From Bradyrhizobium prioriisuperbiae (GTDB taxonomy: Bacteria > Pseudomonadota > Alphaproteobacteria > Rhizobiales > Xanthobacteraceae): a stretch of 64,000 nt of DNA. The DNA is taken from contig NZ_CP135921.1 of NCBI RefSeq assembly GCF_032397745.1, positions 6,002,501 to 6,066,500 of the forward strand. Reading direction: 5' to 3'. Below the pieces are notes generated by a model. That model searched no databases and was not told where the DNA came from. It was given only the letters and a program-made list of their open reading frames with translations. The translations under genes and the position numbers were made by a program. Within the stretch, counting starts at the first letter, position 1. Each line of letters begins with the position of its first letter. Positions 1-8,710 of this stretch are shown here, piece by piece.

Positions 1-2
1 TC

Positions 3-1145
3 AAGGCGATCCGCATGCTGATCGCGCCGATCATCTTCTGCACCGTGGTCAACGGCATCGCGCACATGGCTGATATGGCGCGGGTCGGGCGGGTGGCGAT
101 CAAGGCGATCATCTATTTCGAAGTCATCACCACCTTCGCGCTGATCATCGGGCTTGTGGCCGTCAATCTCTGGCAGCCCGGCGCCGGCATGAACATCGAT
201 CCCGCGACCATCAATGCCAGTGTCATTGAGCCCTATGTCAAGCAGACCTCGGCGGTCGGCTTCGTGCCGTTCCTGATGAACATCATTCCCAACACGTTTG
301 TTGGGGCCTTCTCCGAAGGCCACATCCTGCAGGTGCTGTTCCTGTCAGTAATGTGCGGCTTCTCCCTGATCTGGCTCGGTGAACGTGCCAAGCCGATGAC
401 CGATGTGATCGACGTCGGCGCCAAGATGGTGTTCGGCCTGGTCAAGATCGTGATGTGGGCGGCGCCGCTGGGCGCCTTCGGCGCCATTGCCTTCACCGTC
501 GGCAAGTTCGGCGTCGGCTCGCTGTCGTCGCTGGGCAAGCTGATCGGCGGTTTCTACGTCACCTGCATCATCTTCATCGCGCTGGTGCTTGGCCCGGTGG
601 CCGCTTTCTGCGGCTTCAACCTGCTGAAACTGATTCGCTACATCTGGGAAGAACTGCTGGTCTGCATCGCCACCACGTCGTCGGAAACCGTGCTGCCGCG
701 GATGCTGACCAAGCTGGAGGCGCTGGGCTGCGAGAAGAGCGTGGTCGGTCTGGTGATCCCGACCGGCTATTCCTTCAACCTTGACGGCACCTGTCTTTAT
801 CTGGCGACCGCGTCGGTGTTCCTGGCGCAGGCCACCAACACCCATTTCGATCTCAGCCACCAGATCGGCCTGCTGCTGATCCTGCTCGTTACTTCGAAAG
901 GGGCGGCCGGCATCGCAGGGGCGGCCTTCGTGGTGCTGGCGGCGACACTGGCTGCGGGCGGCACCATCCCGGTCGCCAGTGTGGCGCTGGTGCTCGGCGT
1001 GCACCGGCTGATGTCGCAGGCGCTGACCCCGACCAATCTGGTCGGCAATGCGGTCGCGACCATCGTGATCGCGAAGTGGGAAAATGCACTGGATACGGCG
1101 CGGATGCGGCAGGTGCTCGACGGCAAGCCCGTGCCTGCCGCGTAA
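3..1145 (+). CDS. Dicarboxylate/amino acid:cation symporter (DAACS/DctA-like), 5' truncated by the window edge
   Basis: The reading frame is open from base 3, so the true start lies upstream. About 380 residues are visible against roughly 440 for DctA-type proteins. It is an inner-membrane Na+/H+-coupled importer. Family signatures are present: the re-entrant loop serine-rich motif (TTSSETVLP), the PTGYSFNLDGT segment and the C-terminal TNLVGNAVATIVIAKW stretch. In DctA and GltPh-type carriers an arginine four residues before the TN asparagine binds the substrate side-chain carboxylate. Here that position is leucine (codon 1023-1025), so the substrate is probably not an ordinary C4-dicarboxylate or acidic amino acid. 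It lies 54 bp upstream of galB on the same strand, so it may feed that pathway. Confidence 0.88.
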   Translation, partial: KAIRMLIAPIIFCTVVNGIAHMADMARVGRVAIKAIIYFEVITTFALIIGLVAVNLWQPGAGMNIDPATINASVIEPYVKQTSAVGFVPFLMNIIPNTFVGAFSEGHILQVLFLSVMCGFSLIWLGERAKPMTDVIDVGAKMVFGLVKIVMWAAPLGAFGAIAFTVGKFGVGSLSSLGKLIGGFYVTCIIFIALVLGPVAAFCGFNLLKLIRYIWEELLVCIATTSSETVLPRMLTKLEALGCEKSVVGLVIPTGYSFNLDGTCLYLATASVFLAQATNTHFDLSHQIGLLLILLVTSKGAAGIAGAAFVVLAATLAAGGTIPVASVALVLGVHRLMSQALTPTNLVGNAVATIVIAKWENALDTARMRQVLDGKPVPAA

Positions 1146-1199
1146 TCGGATCATGGTTTGGCCGTCACGAGCGGCCTGGGAGTAAAGAAAGGAAACATC

Positions 1200-1922
1200 A
1201 TGGCTGCTGGAAAAACCGGCCTCGTGGTCACGGCGCATCCCGGCGACTTCGTCTGGCGGGCGGGCGGCGCGATCGCGCTCCACGTCAAGAAGGGCTACCG
1301 CGTCAAGATCGTCTGTCTCTCGTTCGGTGAACGCGGCGAAAGCCAGTTCGCCTGGAAGGAGGCCGGCGCCACCCTTGAGAAGGTCAAGGCGGGCCGGCGC
1401 GACGAAGCGGAGCGGGCGGCCGCGGTGCTCGGCGCGGAGATCGAGTTCTTCGACACCGGCGATTATCCGCTGCGGCTCAAGGAAGCCCATTTCGACCGGA
1501 TGGTCGACATCTACAGAGAGACCAGTCCGTCGTTCGTGCTGACCCATGCCCTGGAAGATCCCTATAATTTCGACCATCCCAACGCGGCGCACTTCGCGCA
1601 GGAGACCCGGGTGGTCGCGCAGGCGATGGGGCACAAGCCCGGCGCGAAATACACCTATGCCGCGCCGCCGGTGTTCCTGTTTGAGCCGCACCAGCCCGAA
1701 CAGTGCAATTTCAAGCCGCAGGTCATCCTCAACATCGACGAGGTCTGGGACCTGAAGCGCAAGGCCTTCGAGGTCCTGGCTGCGCAGAAACACCTTTGGG
1801 AGTACTACACCCGTGTTGCACTCAATCGCGGTGTGCAAGGTGGTCGCAACGCCGGCACGCCGATGACCTATGGCGAAGCCTATCAGCGGCTGTTCCCGTC
1901 CGTGGTGGGAGAACTGGCATGA
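1200..1922 (+). CDS. galB: 4-oxalomesaconate hydratase, PIG-L/LmbE-type (GalB)
   Basis: This 240-residue protein belongs to the PIG-L deacetylase fold. The early motif is A-H-P-G-D-F (residues 12-17) in place of the usual HPDDE, and it is followed by [10 protein letters not shown] and LSFGERGES. That combination resembles the GalB branch, which hydrates 4-oxalomesaconate to 4-carboxy-4-hydroxy-2-oxoadipate in 4,5-cleavage of gallate and protocatechuate. H126 in the FDHPN motif is a likely metal ligand. The ATG at 1200 was chosen because a GAAAGGA Shine-Dalgarno lies just upstream. The TTG at 1158 in the same frame has no such site. The stop overlaps the start of galC (ATGA), so the two are translationally coupled. 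The exact substrate is inferred from similarity and from the galC neighbour. Confidence 0.82.
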   Translation: MAAGKTGLVVTAHPGDFVWRAGGAIALHVKKGYRVKIVCLSFGERGESQFAWKEAGATLEKVKAGRRDEAERAAAVLGAEIEFFDTGDYPLRLKEAHFDRMVDIYRETSPSFVLTHALEDPYNFDHPNAAHFAQETRVVAQAMGHKPGAKYTYAAPPVFLFEPHQPEQCNFKPQVILNIDEVWDLKRKAFEVLAAQKHLWEYYTRVALNRGVQGGRNAGTPMTYGEAYQRLFPSVVGELA

Positions 1923-2611
1923 AGACCGTGGTGGTGCGTAACATTCCGCGCGCGGACGAGGCGACGATCCAGACATTGGCCGGTGTCGGCGTGTCGACGG
2001 CGCATGAGGCGTTCGGCCGTTTCGGGCTGATGAAGCCGTACATGCGGCCGATCTGGGCCGATGCGGAAGTTGCCGGCAGTGCCGTGACGGTGCTGGCGCA
2101 GCCCGGCGACAACTGGATGCTGCATGTCGCCGTCGAACAGTGCCGCAAGGGCGACATCCTGGTGGTCGGCTGCACCACCGAGAACACCGACGGCATGTTT
2201 GGCGAGCTGCTGGCTACCTCGCTGATCGCGCGCGGGGTGGTGGGACTGGTGATCGATGCGGGGTGCCGCGACGTCAAGGCGCTGACCAGGCTCGGCTTCC
2301 CGGTATGGTCGCGGGCGGTCTCGGCGAAAGGCACGGTGAAGGCGACGCTCGGCGCAGTCAACGTTCCGGTGGTCTGCGCCGGTGCGCTGGTCACGCCCGG
2401 CGATGTTGTCGTCGCCGACGACGATGGTGTGGTGGTGATCCCGCGGGCGCAGGCAGCCGAGGTCGCGACCAAGGCCGCCAAGCGCAATGCCGACGAGGAC
2501 GGCAAGCGCAAGCGGCTCGCGTCCGGCGAACTCGGCCTCGACATGTACAACATGCGCGAAGCGCTGCAGAAGGCCGGCCTTGTCTATGTCGACAAGCCGG
2601 AAGACGTGTAA
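1919..2611 (+). CDS. galC: 4-hydroxy-4-methyl-2-oxoglutarate / 4-carboxy-4-hydroxy-2-oxoadipate aldolase (GalC/LigK)
   Basis: A 230-residue member of the RraA-like class II HMG/CHA aldolases. These cleave 4-carboxy-4-hydroxy-2-oxoadipate to pyruvate and oxaloacetate, the last step after GalB. The divalent-metal and substrate site is visible as VIDAGCRD (D113, R117, D118), and the upstream GD-ILVVGC strand and downstream [16 protein letters not shown] are typical. RraA proteins share the fold but are shorter (about 160 residues) and lack this C-terminal extension. The ATG overlaps the galB stop by four bases. The earlier ring-cleavage genes (ligAB or galA, ligC, ligI) are not in this window. 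Confidence 0.87.
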   Translation: MKTVVVRNIPRADEATIQTLAGVGVSTAHEAFGRFGLMKPYMRPIWADAEVAGSAVTVLAQPGDNWMLHVAVEQCRKGDILVVGCTTENTDGMFGELLATSLIARGVVGLVIDAGCRDVKALTRLGFPVWSRAVSAKGTVKATLGAVNVPVVCAGALVTPGDVVVADDDGVVVIPRAQAAEVATKAAKRNADEDGKRKRLASGELGLDMYNMREALQKAGLVYVDKPEDV

Positions 2612-2627
2612 CGGGCAAGGTGTGGTG

Positions 2628-3596
2628 ATGAACAGATGTCTGCGGGCTGGAGTCGCGATCCTGCTGCTCCTCACGGGGGGCGGTCTTGCATCGGCGGAGA
2701 CCTTTCCGTCGCGCCCGGTGCATATCCTGGTGCCCTATGCCGCCGGCGGTGCTGTCGACATCATCGCGCGAACCCTGGGCGATGTGCTGGCGAAGACCTG
2801 GGGCCAGCAGCCGGTGATCGACAACCGGCCGGGGGCCGGCGGCATCATTGCCTCCCAGGCATTGGTGCAGTCGGCGCCGGACGGTTACACCCTGATCCTG
2901 GTGGCCAGCGGCCATCCCCTGAACCAGTTTTTCTATTCAAAGCTGCCCTACGACACCTTCAAGGATTTCACGCCGATCACCGAGGTGGGCTATTCGCCGC
3001 TGGCCGTCGTTGTCGACAGCAAGACATCGACCAGGGATCTCAGTGCTCTCCTGGCCGACATGCGGCAGAAGCCGGATGCGTTTTCCTACGCGACGTCAGG
3101 CATTGGAACATCGGCGCATCTGGCCGGCGAACTGCTCAAGCACATGGCTAAGGTGCAGATGACCATGGTGCCGTATCGCGGCGGCGCGCCGGCGGTGACC
3201 GCGGTGCTGTCCGGTGACGTGCCGCTGGCCATCAATCCACTGGCGGAGATCCTGAGCCAGGTCGAGGGCAAGAATCTGCGAGCGCTGGCGGTGACCACCA
3301 AGACTCGCTCGAGTGTTCTGCCTGATGTACCGACGGTCACCGAACAGGGTGTGCCCGGCTACGACGCCGCGGTGTGGTGGGGATTCCTGGGCCCCAAGGG
3401 CATGCCGGCCGATCTCGTCGATCGTCTCAACCGCGACCTCATCGCGGCGCTGCGCACGCCGTCGGTGGTGGAACGGCTGAAAAGCCTCGGCGCCGAGCCG
3501 GTCGGCAGTTCACCCGCCGAATTCGACGCCTATATGCGTGCCGAGGCCGAGCGTTGGGAGCCGATCCTGAAGGACGCCAACATCAAGATGCAATGA
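2628..3596 (+). CDS. Tripartite tricarboxylate transporter (TctC/Bug) periplasmic binding protein
   Basis: A 322-residue exported solute-binding protein. It has a signal peptide (about residues 1-23, ending LASA) and the TctC landmarks FPSRP-HILVPYAAGGA and DNRPGAGG. Such proteins bind small carboxylates in the periplasm. No tctA/tctB membrane genes are adjacent, so it is an orphan that must borrow another membrane component or act as a sensor. ATG 2628 follows GGGCAAGG. Two GTG codons directly upstream (2622, 2625) are alternatives that would hardly change the protein. It lies 16 bp after galC, so it is probably in the same operon. Confidence 0.9.
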   Translation: MNRCLRAGVAILLLLTGGGLASAETFPSRPVHILVPYAAGGAVDIIARTLGDVLAKTWGQQPVIDNRPGAGGIIASQALVQSAPDGYTLILVASGHPLNQFFYSKLPYDTFKDFTPITEVGYSPLAVVVDSKTSTRDLSALLADMRQKPDAFSYATSGIGTSAHLAGELLKHMAKVQMTMVPYRGGAPAVTAVLSGDVPLAINPLAEILSQVEGKNLRALAVTTKTRSSVLPDVPTVTEQGVPGYDAAVWWGFLGPKGMPADLVDRLNRDLIAALRTPSVVERLKSLGAEPVGSSPAEFDAYMRAEAERWEPILKDANIKMQ

Positions 3597-3618
3597 TGGG
3601 ATTCTTTGGAGTGCGGGG

Positions 3619-4491
3619 ATGACGTCTGACCCCAAACGATTGCGGACGTTGCTGGGCGATCATCCGGGGACGGCTGCGCTCAAGAGTGGCCAGCTAGTCT
3701 CGGATCGCGTCGCACTGGAGTTCGCTGCCTATTCGCCGACCAACAAGGGCTTCAAGCCGATGGTCAGGGAGCAGGCGTTCGACGTCTCGGAAATGGCCAT
3801 CGTCACCTATCTGATGGCGAGGGATCACGGCAAGCCGATGGTGCTGTTGCCGGCCACCGTGATGGGGCGCTTCCAGCACAGCTACGCGCTTTATCACGCC
3901 GAGCGCGGACCGCTGACGCCGGCGGATCTTCCCGGCAAGCGCGTCGGCATCCGTTCGTTCACCACCACCACCGGCGCATGGGTGCGCGGTATGCTGGCCG
4001 GCGACTACGGCGTCGACCTCGATCGTATCAAGTGGATCACCTTCGAGGATCCGCACGTCGCTGAATACGAGGATACGACTGAGCGAGCGCCCGTGGGCAA
4101 GAACATCATCCAGATGCTGCTCGACGGCGAGCTCGATGCGGTGGTTGGAGAGGTGTCCAGCGACCCCCGGCTGAAGCCTTTGTTCGCCGATCCGGAGGCC
4201 GAGGCCAGGGCTTGGTACGCCAAGCATGGTGTGGTGCCGATCAATCACGTTGTGGTTGTCAGCGAGGCACTGAACGACAGCGATCCGGACGCCGTCCGCG
4301 AGGTCTACCGGCTGCTGAAGCAGTCCAAGGCGCTCGCAGCGCCGTCGCAACCGGAGGCCACGCCGTTCGGCATCGCGGCGATGCGGCCGTCGCTGCAACT
4401 GATCATTGACTATGCCGCGCAGCAGGATCTGATCTCGCGGCGCTTTACGGTGGACGAGCTGTTCAGCGACCTGACCCGGAGCCTCAGCTGA
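3619..4491 (+). CDS. 4,5-dihydroxyphthalate decarboxylase-like (Pht5) / periplasmic-binding-fold protein
   Basis: A 290-residue cytoplasmic protein without a signal peptide. It resembles the Pht5 family, which uses a periplasmic-binding-protein type II fold. Recognisable segments are FDVSEMAIVTYLMA, LPGKRVGIRSF and GAWVRGMLAGDYGVD. Pht5 decarboxylates 4,5-dihydroxyphthalate to protocatechuate, whose 4,5-cleavage ends with GalB and GalC, so the context supports a decarboxylase acting on an aromatic acid. A non-catalytic binding role cannot be excluded because the family is poorly characterised. It starts 22 bp after the TctC gene and converges with the next gene, overlapping it by 8 bp at the 3' ends. 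Confidence 0.7.
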   Translation: MTSDPKRLRTLLGDHPGTAALKSGQLVSDRVALEFAAYSPTNKGFKPMVREQAFDVSEMAIVTYLMARDHGKPMVLLPATVMGRFQHSYALYHAERGPLTPADLPGKRVGIRSFTTTTGAWVRGMLAGDYGVDLDRIKWITFEDPHVAEYEDTTERAPVGKNIIQMLLDGELDAVVGEVSSDPRLKPLFADPEAEARAWYAKHGVVPINHVVVVSEALNDSDPDAVREVYRLLKQSKALAAPSQPEATPFGIAAMRPSLQLIIDYAAQQDLISRRFTVDELFSDLTRSLS

Positions 4492-5770
4492 TCGTAACGG
4501 GCGCGGGCAGAGCGTTGCGATCAAGCAACGCGCCCTGGGCGATCAGCCTCTTGCGTACGGCTGAGACGTCGACCGTGCCGCTGCCGGCGAGCCCTGCGGC
4601 AGCCACGCCCGCGGCCTGTCCCGTCGCGAACGCCGTTCCCATGACCCGGATCGAGGCGCCGGCATTGCGGTCGCCGTCAGCGGTACGGCCCGCTGCGAAC
4701 AGGTTGAGCGTGTCAACACTCATCAGGCAGTGCAGCGGGATGTCGTAGGCGCCACCGTTCGGCGGCATATGCATGGTGCTGACGAAGGTGGTGCGGTCAT
4801 GCCATTCCACGCCCCAGGCACCGAGCGCGATGGTGTCGGGCTGCCGGACATCGTCGATGACCTCCTGCCAGGTCAATTGCCTCACCGAATTGATGTGACG
4901 GGATTCCCGGGTACCGAAATCGGGGCCGGTTGCGACGAGAAAGGCCTTTTCGCAGCCGGGGATGGTGCGAAGAATCTCCAGATAGACCCAGGCTTGCTCG
5001 CGACCGAACATTTCGGCGCGCGACAGGCTGGCGTTGTCGCGAGGGTCGTAATCGGCTGACGCCAGATAACAGACGATATCGCCGGAACCGGGCAGGCGGC
5101 TGACCACACTGCGGTCCTTGGTAATCGGGCCGACGCCGCGACTGCGCGCGCTTTCGACCGCGTTGAGCACCACGTCGGCCGTGATCTGTGCGTCCGGTGC
5201 GATGCCGCCAAAACGCGTGCCCAGCGTGCCGAGATTGACGTCGCCATGGTTGCCATAACGCGTGCTGGCGCCGCTGAAGGCTGCGAGGTCGCAGTCGCCG
5301 GTGGCATCGATGAAGGTCTTGCCGCGCACCGTATGGGCGCCGCCATGGTCGTAATAGGTGACGGAAGTGATACGGTCGCCCTCGCGTTGCGCGCTGCCGA
5401 CAAAGGCATGCAGCGCCACCTCGAGATCGGCCTCGGTGCAGACCTCGTCGAGGGCGCGCTTGGTTGCCTCGGGATCGATCACGACAAAAACGCCGCGATG
5501 ACGCTTTGGCGTGGTGATACCGCCAAGCCGGCGCAGTTTGGCCACGACGTCTTCGGCGACACCGAACACTGCCTGCTGCGGACGCTCGCCCAAGGTGTAG
5601 AGGCCGCAATAGGTCAGCACGTTGCGCATGGTCGATGCGCCGCCGAGGCAACCGGCGCTTTCGATCAGCAGGGTGCGGGCGCCGGTGCGACGTGCACCCA
5701 CGGCGGCGCCGACCCCGGCGCTGCCGCCGCCAACCACAATGACGTCATAGAGCTCCGCCGACTGCGTCAT
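4484..5770 (-). CDS. FAD-dependent oxidoreductase (FAD_oxidored family)
   Basis: A 428-residue flavoprotein with an N-terminal Rossmann FAD motif (VIVVGGGSAGVGAAVGARR), an ESAGCLGG segment and a C-terminal FAD stretch (FAAGRTADGDRNAGASIRVMG). This combination is typical of the FAD_oxidored/succinate-dehydrogenase-like group, whose members act on diverse carboxylates or reduce enoates. No signal peptide is seen. The ATG is nine bases downstream of the TctC stop on the same strand, so it is the last gene of the operon that begins with the MarR regulator at 8507. The substrate is unknown. A role in modifying an aromatic or unsaturated acid taken up by this locus is an inference from position only. 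Confidence 0.8.
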   Translation of the reverse strand: MTQSAELYDVIVVGGGSAGVGAAVGARRTGARTLLIESAGCLGGASTMRNVLTYCGLYTLGERPQQAVFGVAEDVVAKLRRLGGITTPKRHRGVFVVIDPEATKRALDEVCTEADLEVALHAFVGSAQREGDRITSVTYYDHGGAHTVRGKTFIDATGDCDLAAFSGASTRYGNHGDVNLGTLGTRFGGIAPDAQITADVVLNAVESARSRGVGPITKDRSVVSRLPGSGDIVCYLASADYDPRDNASLSRAEMFGREQAWVYLEILRTIPGCEKAFLVATGPDFGTRESRHINSVRQLTWQEVIDDVRQPDTIALGAWGVEWHDRTTFVSTMHMPPNGGAYDIPLHCLMSVDTLNLFAAGRTADGDRNAGASIRVMGTAFATGQAAGVAAAGLAGSGTVDVSAVRKRLIAQGALLDRNALPAPVTIS

Positions 5771-5779
5771 GTCGTGTCC

Positions 5780-6745
5780 TTACTGGCTGATGCGGATATT
5801 GTTGGTCCTGATCACCGGCTCCCAGCGATCCAGCTCTTCCTTCATCACCGCGCGAAACGCCTCGGTCGAGTTCGCCACCGGTTCCATGTACAGCAGCGCG
5901 AGTTTTTCCCGTATCGCCGGATCCGCCGCGATCTCCGCAACCGTGTCCCGGATCTTATCCTGGATAGCCGGCGATAGTTTGGCCGGCGCGATGAGACCGA
6001 TCCAGGCATCGGCCTCGACGCCCTCGATGCCGTTCTCGCGCAGTGTGGGCAGCTCCGGCAGCAGCGCGGAGCGTTTCGGGCTGGTCACCGCCAGCATGGT
6101 CAGCATGCCGGCCTTGGCCTGCTCGACCACGGCGGCTGCGGGCAGCACCGCCATCTGCACGTCGTTGCGGGTCAGCGCGGTGACGACGTTCGGCGATCCC
6201 GCGTAGGGAATGTGCTCGGGATGCGCATTGCTCTTCATGGCAATCGCAGCCATCGCCAGGTGGGAGAGGGAGCCATAGCCGATCGAGCCGAAATTCAGCT
6301 TTGCTGCGTCGCGTTTCAGCAGGGCGGCGAAATCGGCAAAGGTTTTCACCCCGAGATTGTTGCTGACCACGAGGATGCTGGGCTGGCTTGCGACAATGGT
6401 GATCGGGGCTAGATCTGTGGCGGGATCATAGGGCAGCGACTGGAACAGCAGCTTGTTGAGCACCAGCGGCCCGACAATGGAGAGGCCGATGGTGGTGCCG
6501 TCGGTCTCCGCTTTGGCGACGGCGTCCGTGCCGGTGTTGCCGCTGGCGCCGGGCTTGTTCTCGACCACGAACGGCGTGCCGAATTTCGCCTGGAATCGTT
6601 CGGCGACGATGCGGCCGACGCTGTCCGGTGTCGAGCCCGGTGCGAACGGCACGATCACTCTCACGTTCCGCGAGGGCCAGGATTGCGCATGGGCCAATCC
6701 GCCCGTCACCGTGAGGGCAAGCAGCACAGCCAGCAGCTTTTTCAA
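5780..6745 (-). CDS. TctC/Bug periplasmic binding protein
   Basis: A 321-residue exported binding protein with a signal peptide (MKKLLAVLLALTVTGGLAHA) followed by WPSRNVRVIVPFAPG and ENKPGASGN, the family hallmarks. The TTG at 6745 is taken as start because a GGGAGA site lies a few bases upstream and the signal peptide begins there. Longer in-frame extensions run into the preceding monooxygenase gene and encode nothing sensible. It is an orphan TctC and sits between the monooxygenase and the FAD oxidoreductase in one minus-strand operon. Its ligand is probably an aromatic or related carboxylate, but the sequence cannot show which. Confidence 0.88.
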   Translation of the reverse strand: MKKLLAVLLALTVTGGLAHAQSWPSRNVRVIVPFAPGSTPDSVGRIVAERFQAKFGTPFVVENKPGASGNTGTDAVAKAETDGTTIGLSIVGPLVLNKLLFQSLPYDPATDLAPITIVASQPSILVVSNNLGVKTFADFAALLKRDAAKLNFGSIGYGSLSHLAMAAIAMKSNAHPEHIPYAGSPNVVTALTRNDVQMAVLPAAAVVEQAKAGMLTMLAVTSPKRSALLPELPTLRENGIEGVEADAWIGLIAPAKLSPAIQDKIRDTVAEIAADPAIREKLALLYMEPVANSTEAFRAVMKEELDRWEPVIRTNNIRISQ

Positions 6746-6789
6746 AGGCGTCTCTCCCAAGTATTTTTTGTCGTATCGTCGGGTGCCAG

Positions 6790-7986
6790 CTAGCCGGCGA
6801 GGCCGGTGCCGCCATAAAGCCAGGCCAGATGGTCGTAAAAATCTTCCGACGTCTTGGCCCGCATGATCTCGTTGCGAACCGCGGCATGGGCGCCGGCCGG
6901 ATGATAGATGTGCTCGCCGATGGCGCGGGACTGCAACTGCACCCGCGCCGTGCGTACCACGCGCTGTTTGCGGTAGGCTTCCAGCGCGGCGGCCTGGTCG
7001 TCCGGATGCTGCTCCAGCATATGCGACAGACATACCGCGTCCTCCATCGCCATGCAGGCGCCCTGCGCGAAATACTGCATCATCGGGTGGGCGGCATCGC
7101 CAAGCAGCGCGACGCGGCCATCGATCCAGGTTTCCACCGGATCGCGGTCGCACAGCACCCAGAGTTTCCAATCCTTGCCATGGCGAATGATATTTTGAGC
7201 CCGCTCATGGACGTGATGAAATCCCTTCATCACTTCGCTGTGGGGAGCGGGCTGGCCGGCGACCGGCTCCGGCGCATCATTGTGGAAGGTGACCACGAGG
7301 TTGAATACCTTCCAGCCCGACAGCGGGTAATGGACGATATGACATTTCGGGCCGGCCCATAGTGTCGCCGCGTTCCAGCGCAGATCCTCCGGCATGTCCT
7401 GTGTCGGGATCACGGAGCGATAGGTGGTGTGGCCGGACACGCGCGGACGGCCATCTCCCACCACCTGCTTGCGGATGTTCGACCACAGCCCATCGGCGCC
7501 GACCAACAGCGATCCGGTGACGGTGCCACCGGAGGTGAGGCGGGCGGTCACGGATGAACCGTCCTGGTTATAGCCGGTCACCTCGCTGCGGACGCGAAGT
7601 TCGATCAGGTCGTGGGCCTGGCATTCCCTGAGGAACACGCCATGCAGGTCGCCACGATGCACCACCGCATAGGGATTGCGGAAGCGGGAGCGGAAGGCGT
7701 CGCGCAGGTCGATATGGGTGATCTCTTCGGCAGTCAGCGCGTCCATCAGCCGGAGTTGGTCGACATAGACGGCCATGCCGCGGGCGGCCTCGCCAACACC
7801 GAGATAATCGAAGGCGTGGAATGCGTTTGGTCCGAGCTGGATGCCGGCGCCGATCTCGCCCAGTGCAGCGGCCTTTTCCAGCACGATGCTGCGGATGCCT
7901 TTGCGGGCGAGGCCGAGCGCGGTGGCAAGGCCGCCGATGCCGCCGCCTGCGATCAGCACGGGATGTGGACTGGCTTGAATGCTCAC
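6790..7986 (-). CDS. FAD-dependent aromatic monooxygenase, 3-hydroxybenzoate 6-hydroxylase-like
   Basis: A 398-residue class A flavoprotein hydroxylase. It shows the GxGxxG motif near residue 14 (IAGGGIGGLATAL), the DG motif (LLVGADGLWSNIR) and the GD motif (GRVALLGDAAHPM), followed by FAQGACMAMEDA. The N-terminal run LGEIGAGIQLGPNA is shared by 3-hydroxybenzoate 6-hydroxylases and salicylate hydroxylases. Because gentisate dioxygenase and an FAH hydrolase are transcribed divergently next to it, conversion of 3-hydroxybenzoate to gentisate with NAD(P)H and O2 is the most economical assignment. Salicylate 5- or 1-hydroxylation is the alternative. It begins 11 bp downstream of the MarR gene and is co-transcribed with it. 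Confidence 0.8.
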   Translation of the reverse strand: MSIQASPHPVLIAGGGIGGLATALGLARKGIRSIVLEKAAALGEIGAGIQLGPNAFHAFDYLGVGEAARGMAVYVDQLRLMDALTAEEITHIDLRDAFRSRFRNPYAVVHRGDLHGVFLRECQAHDLIELRVRSEVTGYNQDGSSVTARLTSGGTVTGSLLVGADGLWSNIRKQVVGDGRPRVSGHTTYRSVIPTQDMPEDLRWNAATLWAGPKCHIVHYPLSGWKVFNLVVTFHNDAPEPVAGQPAPHSEVMKGFHHVHERAQNIIRHGKDWKLWVLCDRDPVETWIDGRVALLGDAAHPMMQYFAQGACMAMEDAVCLSHMLEQHPDDQAAALEAYRKQRVVRTARVQLQSRAIGEHIYHPAGAHAAVRNEIMRAKTSEDFYDHLAWLYGGTGLAG

Positions 7987-7997
7987 GGTTGTCTCCG

Positions 7998-8507
7998 TCA
8001 GGTCGATTTCTTCAGATGCTCGACGGCGTCTTCCGCGCGCAACGGCACCCTGGAGGCTTCATTGTTGAGGTCGACGAGCTGGATCAGCAGCGCCAGCAGC
8101 GTCTTGCGATCGGCGGGCTTCAACGGCTGGAGCATGCGCGCCTGGGCGCTGTCGACCGAGACCATCACCTCCTGCAGCAGCGCCGCGCCGCCCTTGGTGA
8201 GGTGGAGCAGCTTGACGCGCTTGTCCTCGGCGTCGGGCTTGCGCTGGATCAGCTCCTTGGTTTCCAGCCGCTCGATCACGCTGCCGAGTGTCGAACGATC
8301 GAAGGCGATCACCGCCGACAGCCGCGTGGCATCGATGCCGGGATGGGCGCGGATCGCCACCAAAGCTGCGTACTGCACGGGGGTGAGGTCGAACGTCTTG
8401 CATTCTTCCATGAAGATGGAGACGGCGATCTGCTGCATCCGCCGGAACAGGTATCCCGGCTTGGTGTAGACGTCGTCCATCGAGATCGGATCGGTTTTAT
8501 TCCGCAT
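7998..8507 (-). CDS. MarR family transcriptional regulator of the gentisate locus
   Basis: A 169-residue winged-helix protein. The MarR core is clear: LTPVQYAALVAIRAHPG, the recognition region FDRSTLGSVIERLE and the wing RKPDAEDKRVKLLHLT. MarR proteins are usually dimeric repressors that leave DNA when an aromatic ligand binds. It is the first gene of the minus-strand operon with the monooxygenase and diverges from gentisate dioxygenase. The 203-bp promoter region between them holds a palindrome at 8644-8680, a good operator candidate for this protein. The effector, perhaps 3-hydroxybenzoate or gentisate, is inferred from neighbours. Confidence 0.88.
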   Translation of the reverse strand: MRNKTDPISMDDVYTKPGYLFRRMQQIAVSIFMEECKTFDLTPVQYAALVAIRAHPGIDATRLSAVIAFDRSTLGSVIERLETKELIQRKPDAEDKRVKLLHLTKGGAALLQEVMVSVDSAQARMLQPLKPADRKTLLALLIQLVDLNNEASRVPLRAEDAVEHLKKST

Positions 8508-8643
8508 TGCAACAGCCTTTGCAGTGATGACGCAGCCATGGTTCGGCGCTGAAACCTGTCGGCTTCAACGTGATTCCCATGGGGCAGGAGGCGCTGTGCA
8601 ATTTCAATCGAAACCTCCCGGGAGATTTTTTCTTGTTGTCGAA

Positions 8644-8680
8644 TATTGACAGTATGCATTCTAACAGTATGCTGTCAATA
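8644..8680. promoter_or_regulatory. Probable MarR operator/promoter of the divergent gentisate operons
   Basis: Perfect 9-bp inverted arms TATTGACAG (8644-8652) and CTGTCAATA (8672-8680) flank a 19-bp spacer. Inside, ACAGTATGC occurs twice as a direct repeat (8649-8657 and 8664-8672). A TTGACA -35-like hexamer (8647-8652) lies in the left arm. The site sits 31 bp before the gentisate dioxygenase start and 137 bp from the MarR start, so a bound regulator could block transcription both ways. Confidence 0.65.
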
Positions 8681-8710
8681 AATCACAACAAGAAACCCGG
8701 GAGGCTGATC

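Noticed and set aside
345..1976. Long minus-strand open frame (543 codons) across the transporter and galB
   Set aside because: It is antisense to two genes with clear family motifs. Its translation is Arg/His-rich and matches no domain. High GC content keeps such frames open.
8570..8710. Upstream extension of gentisate dioxygenase
   Set aside because: The extra codons run through the operator-like palindrome. GTG 8711 has a strong ribosome-binding site and gives the normal length.
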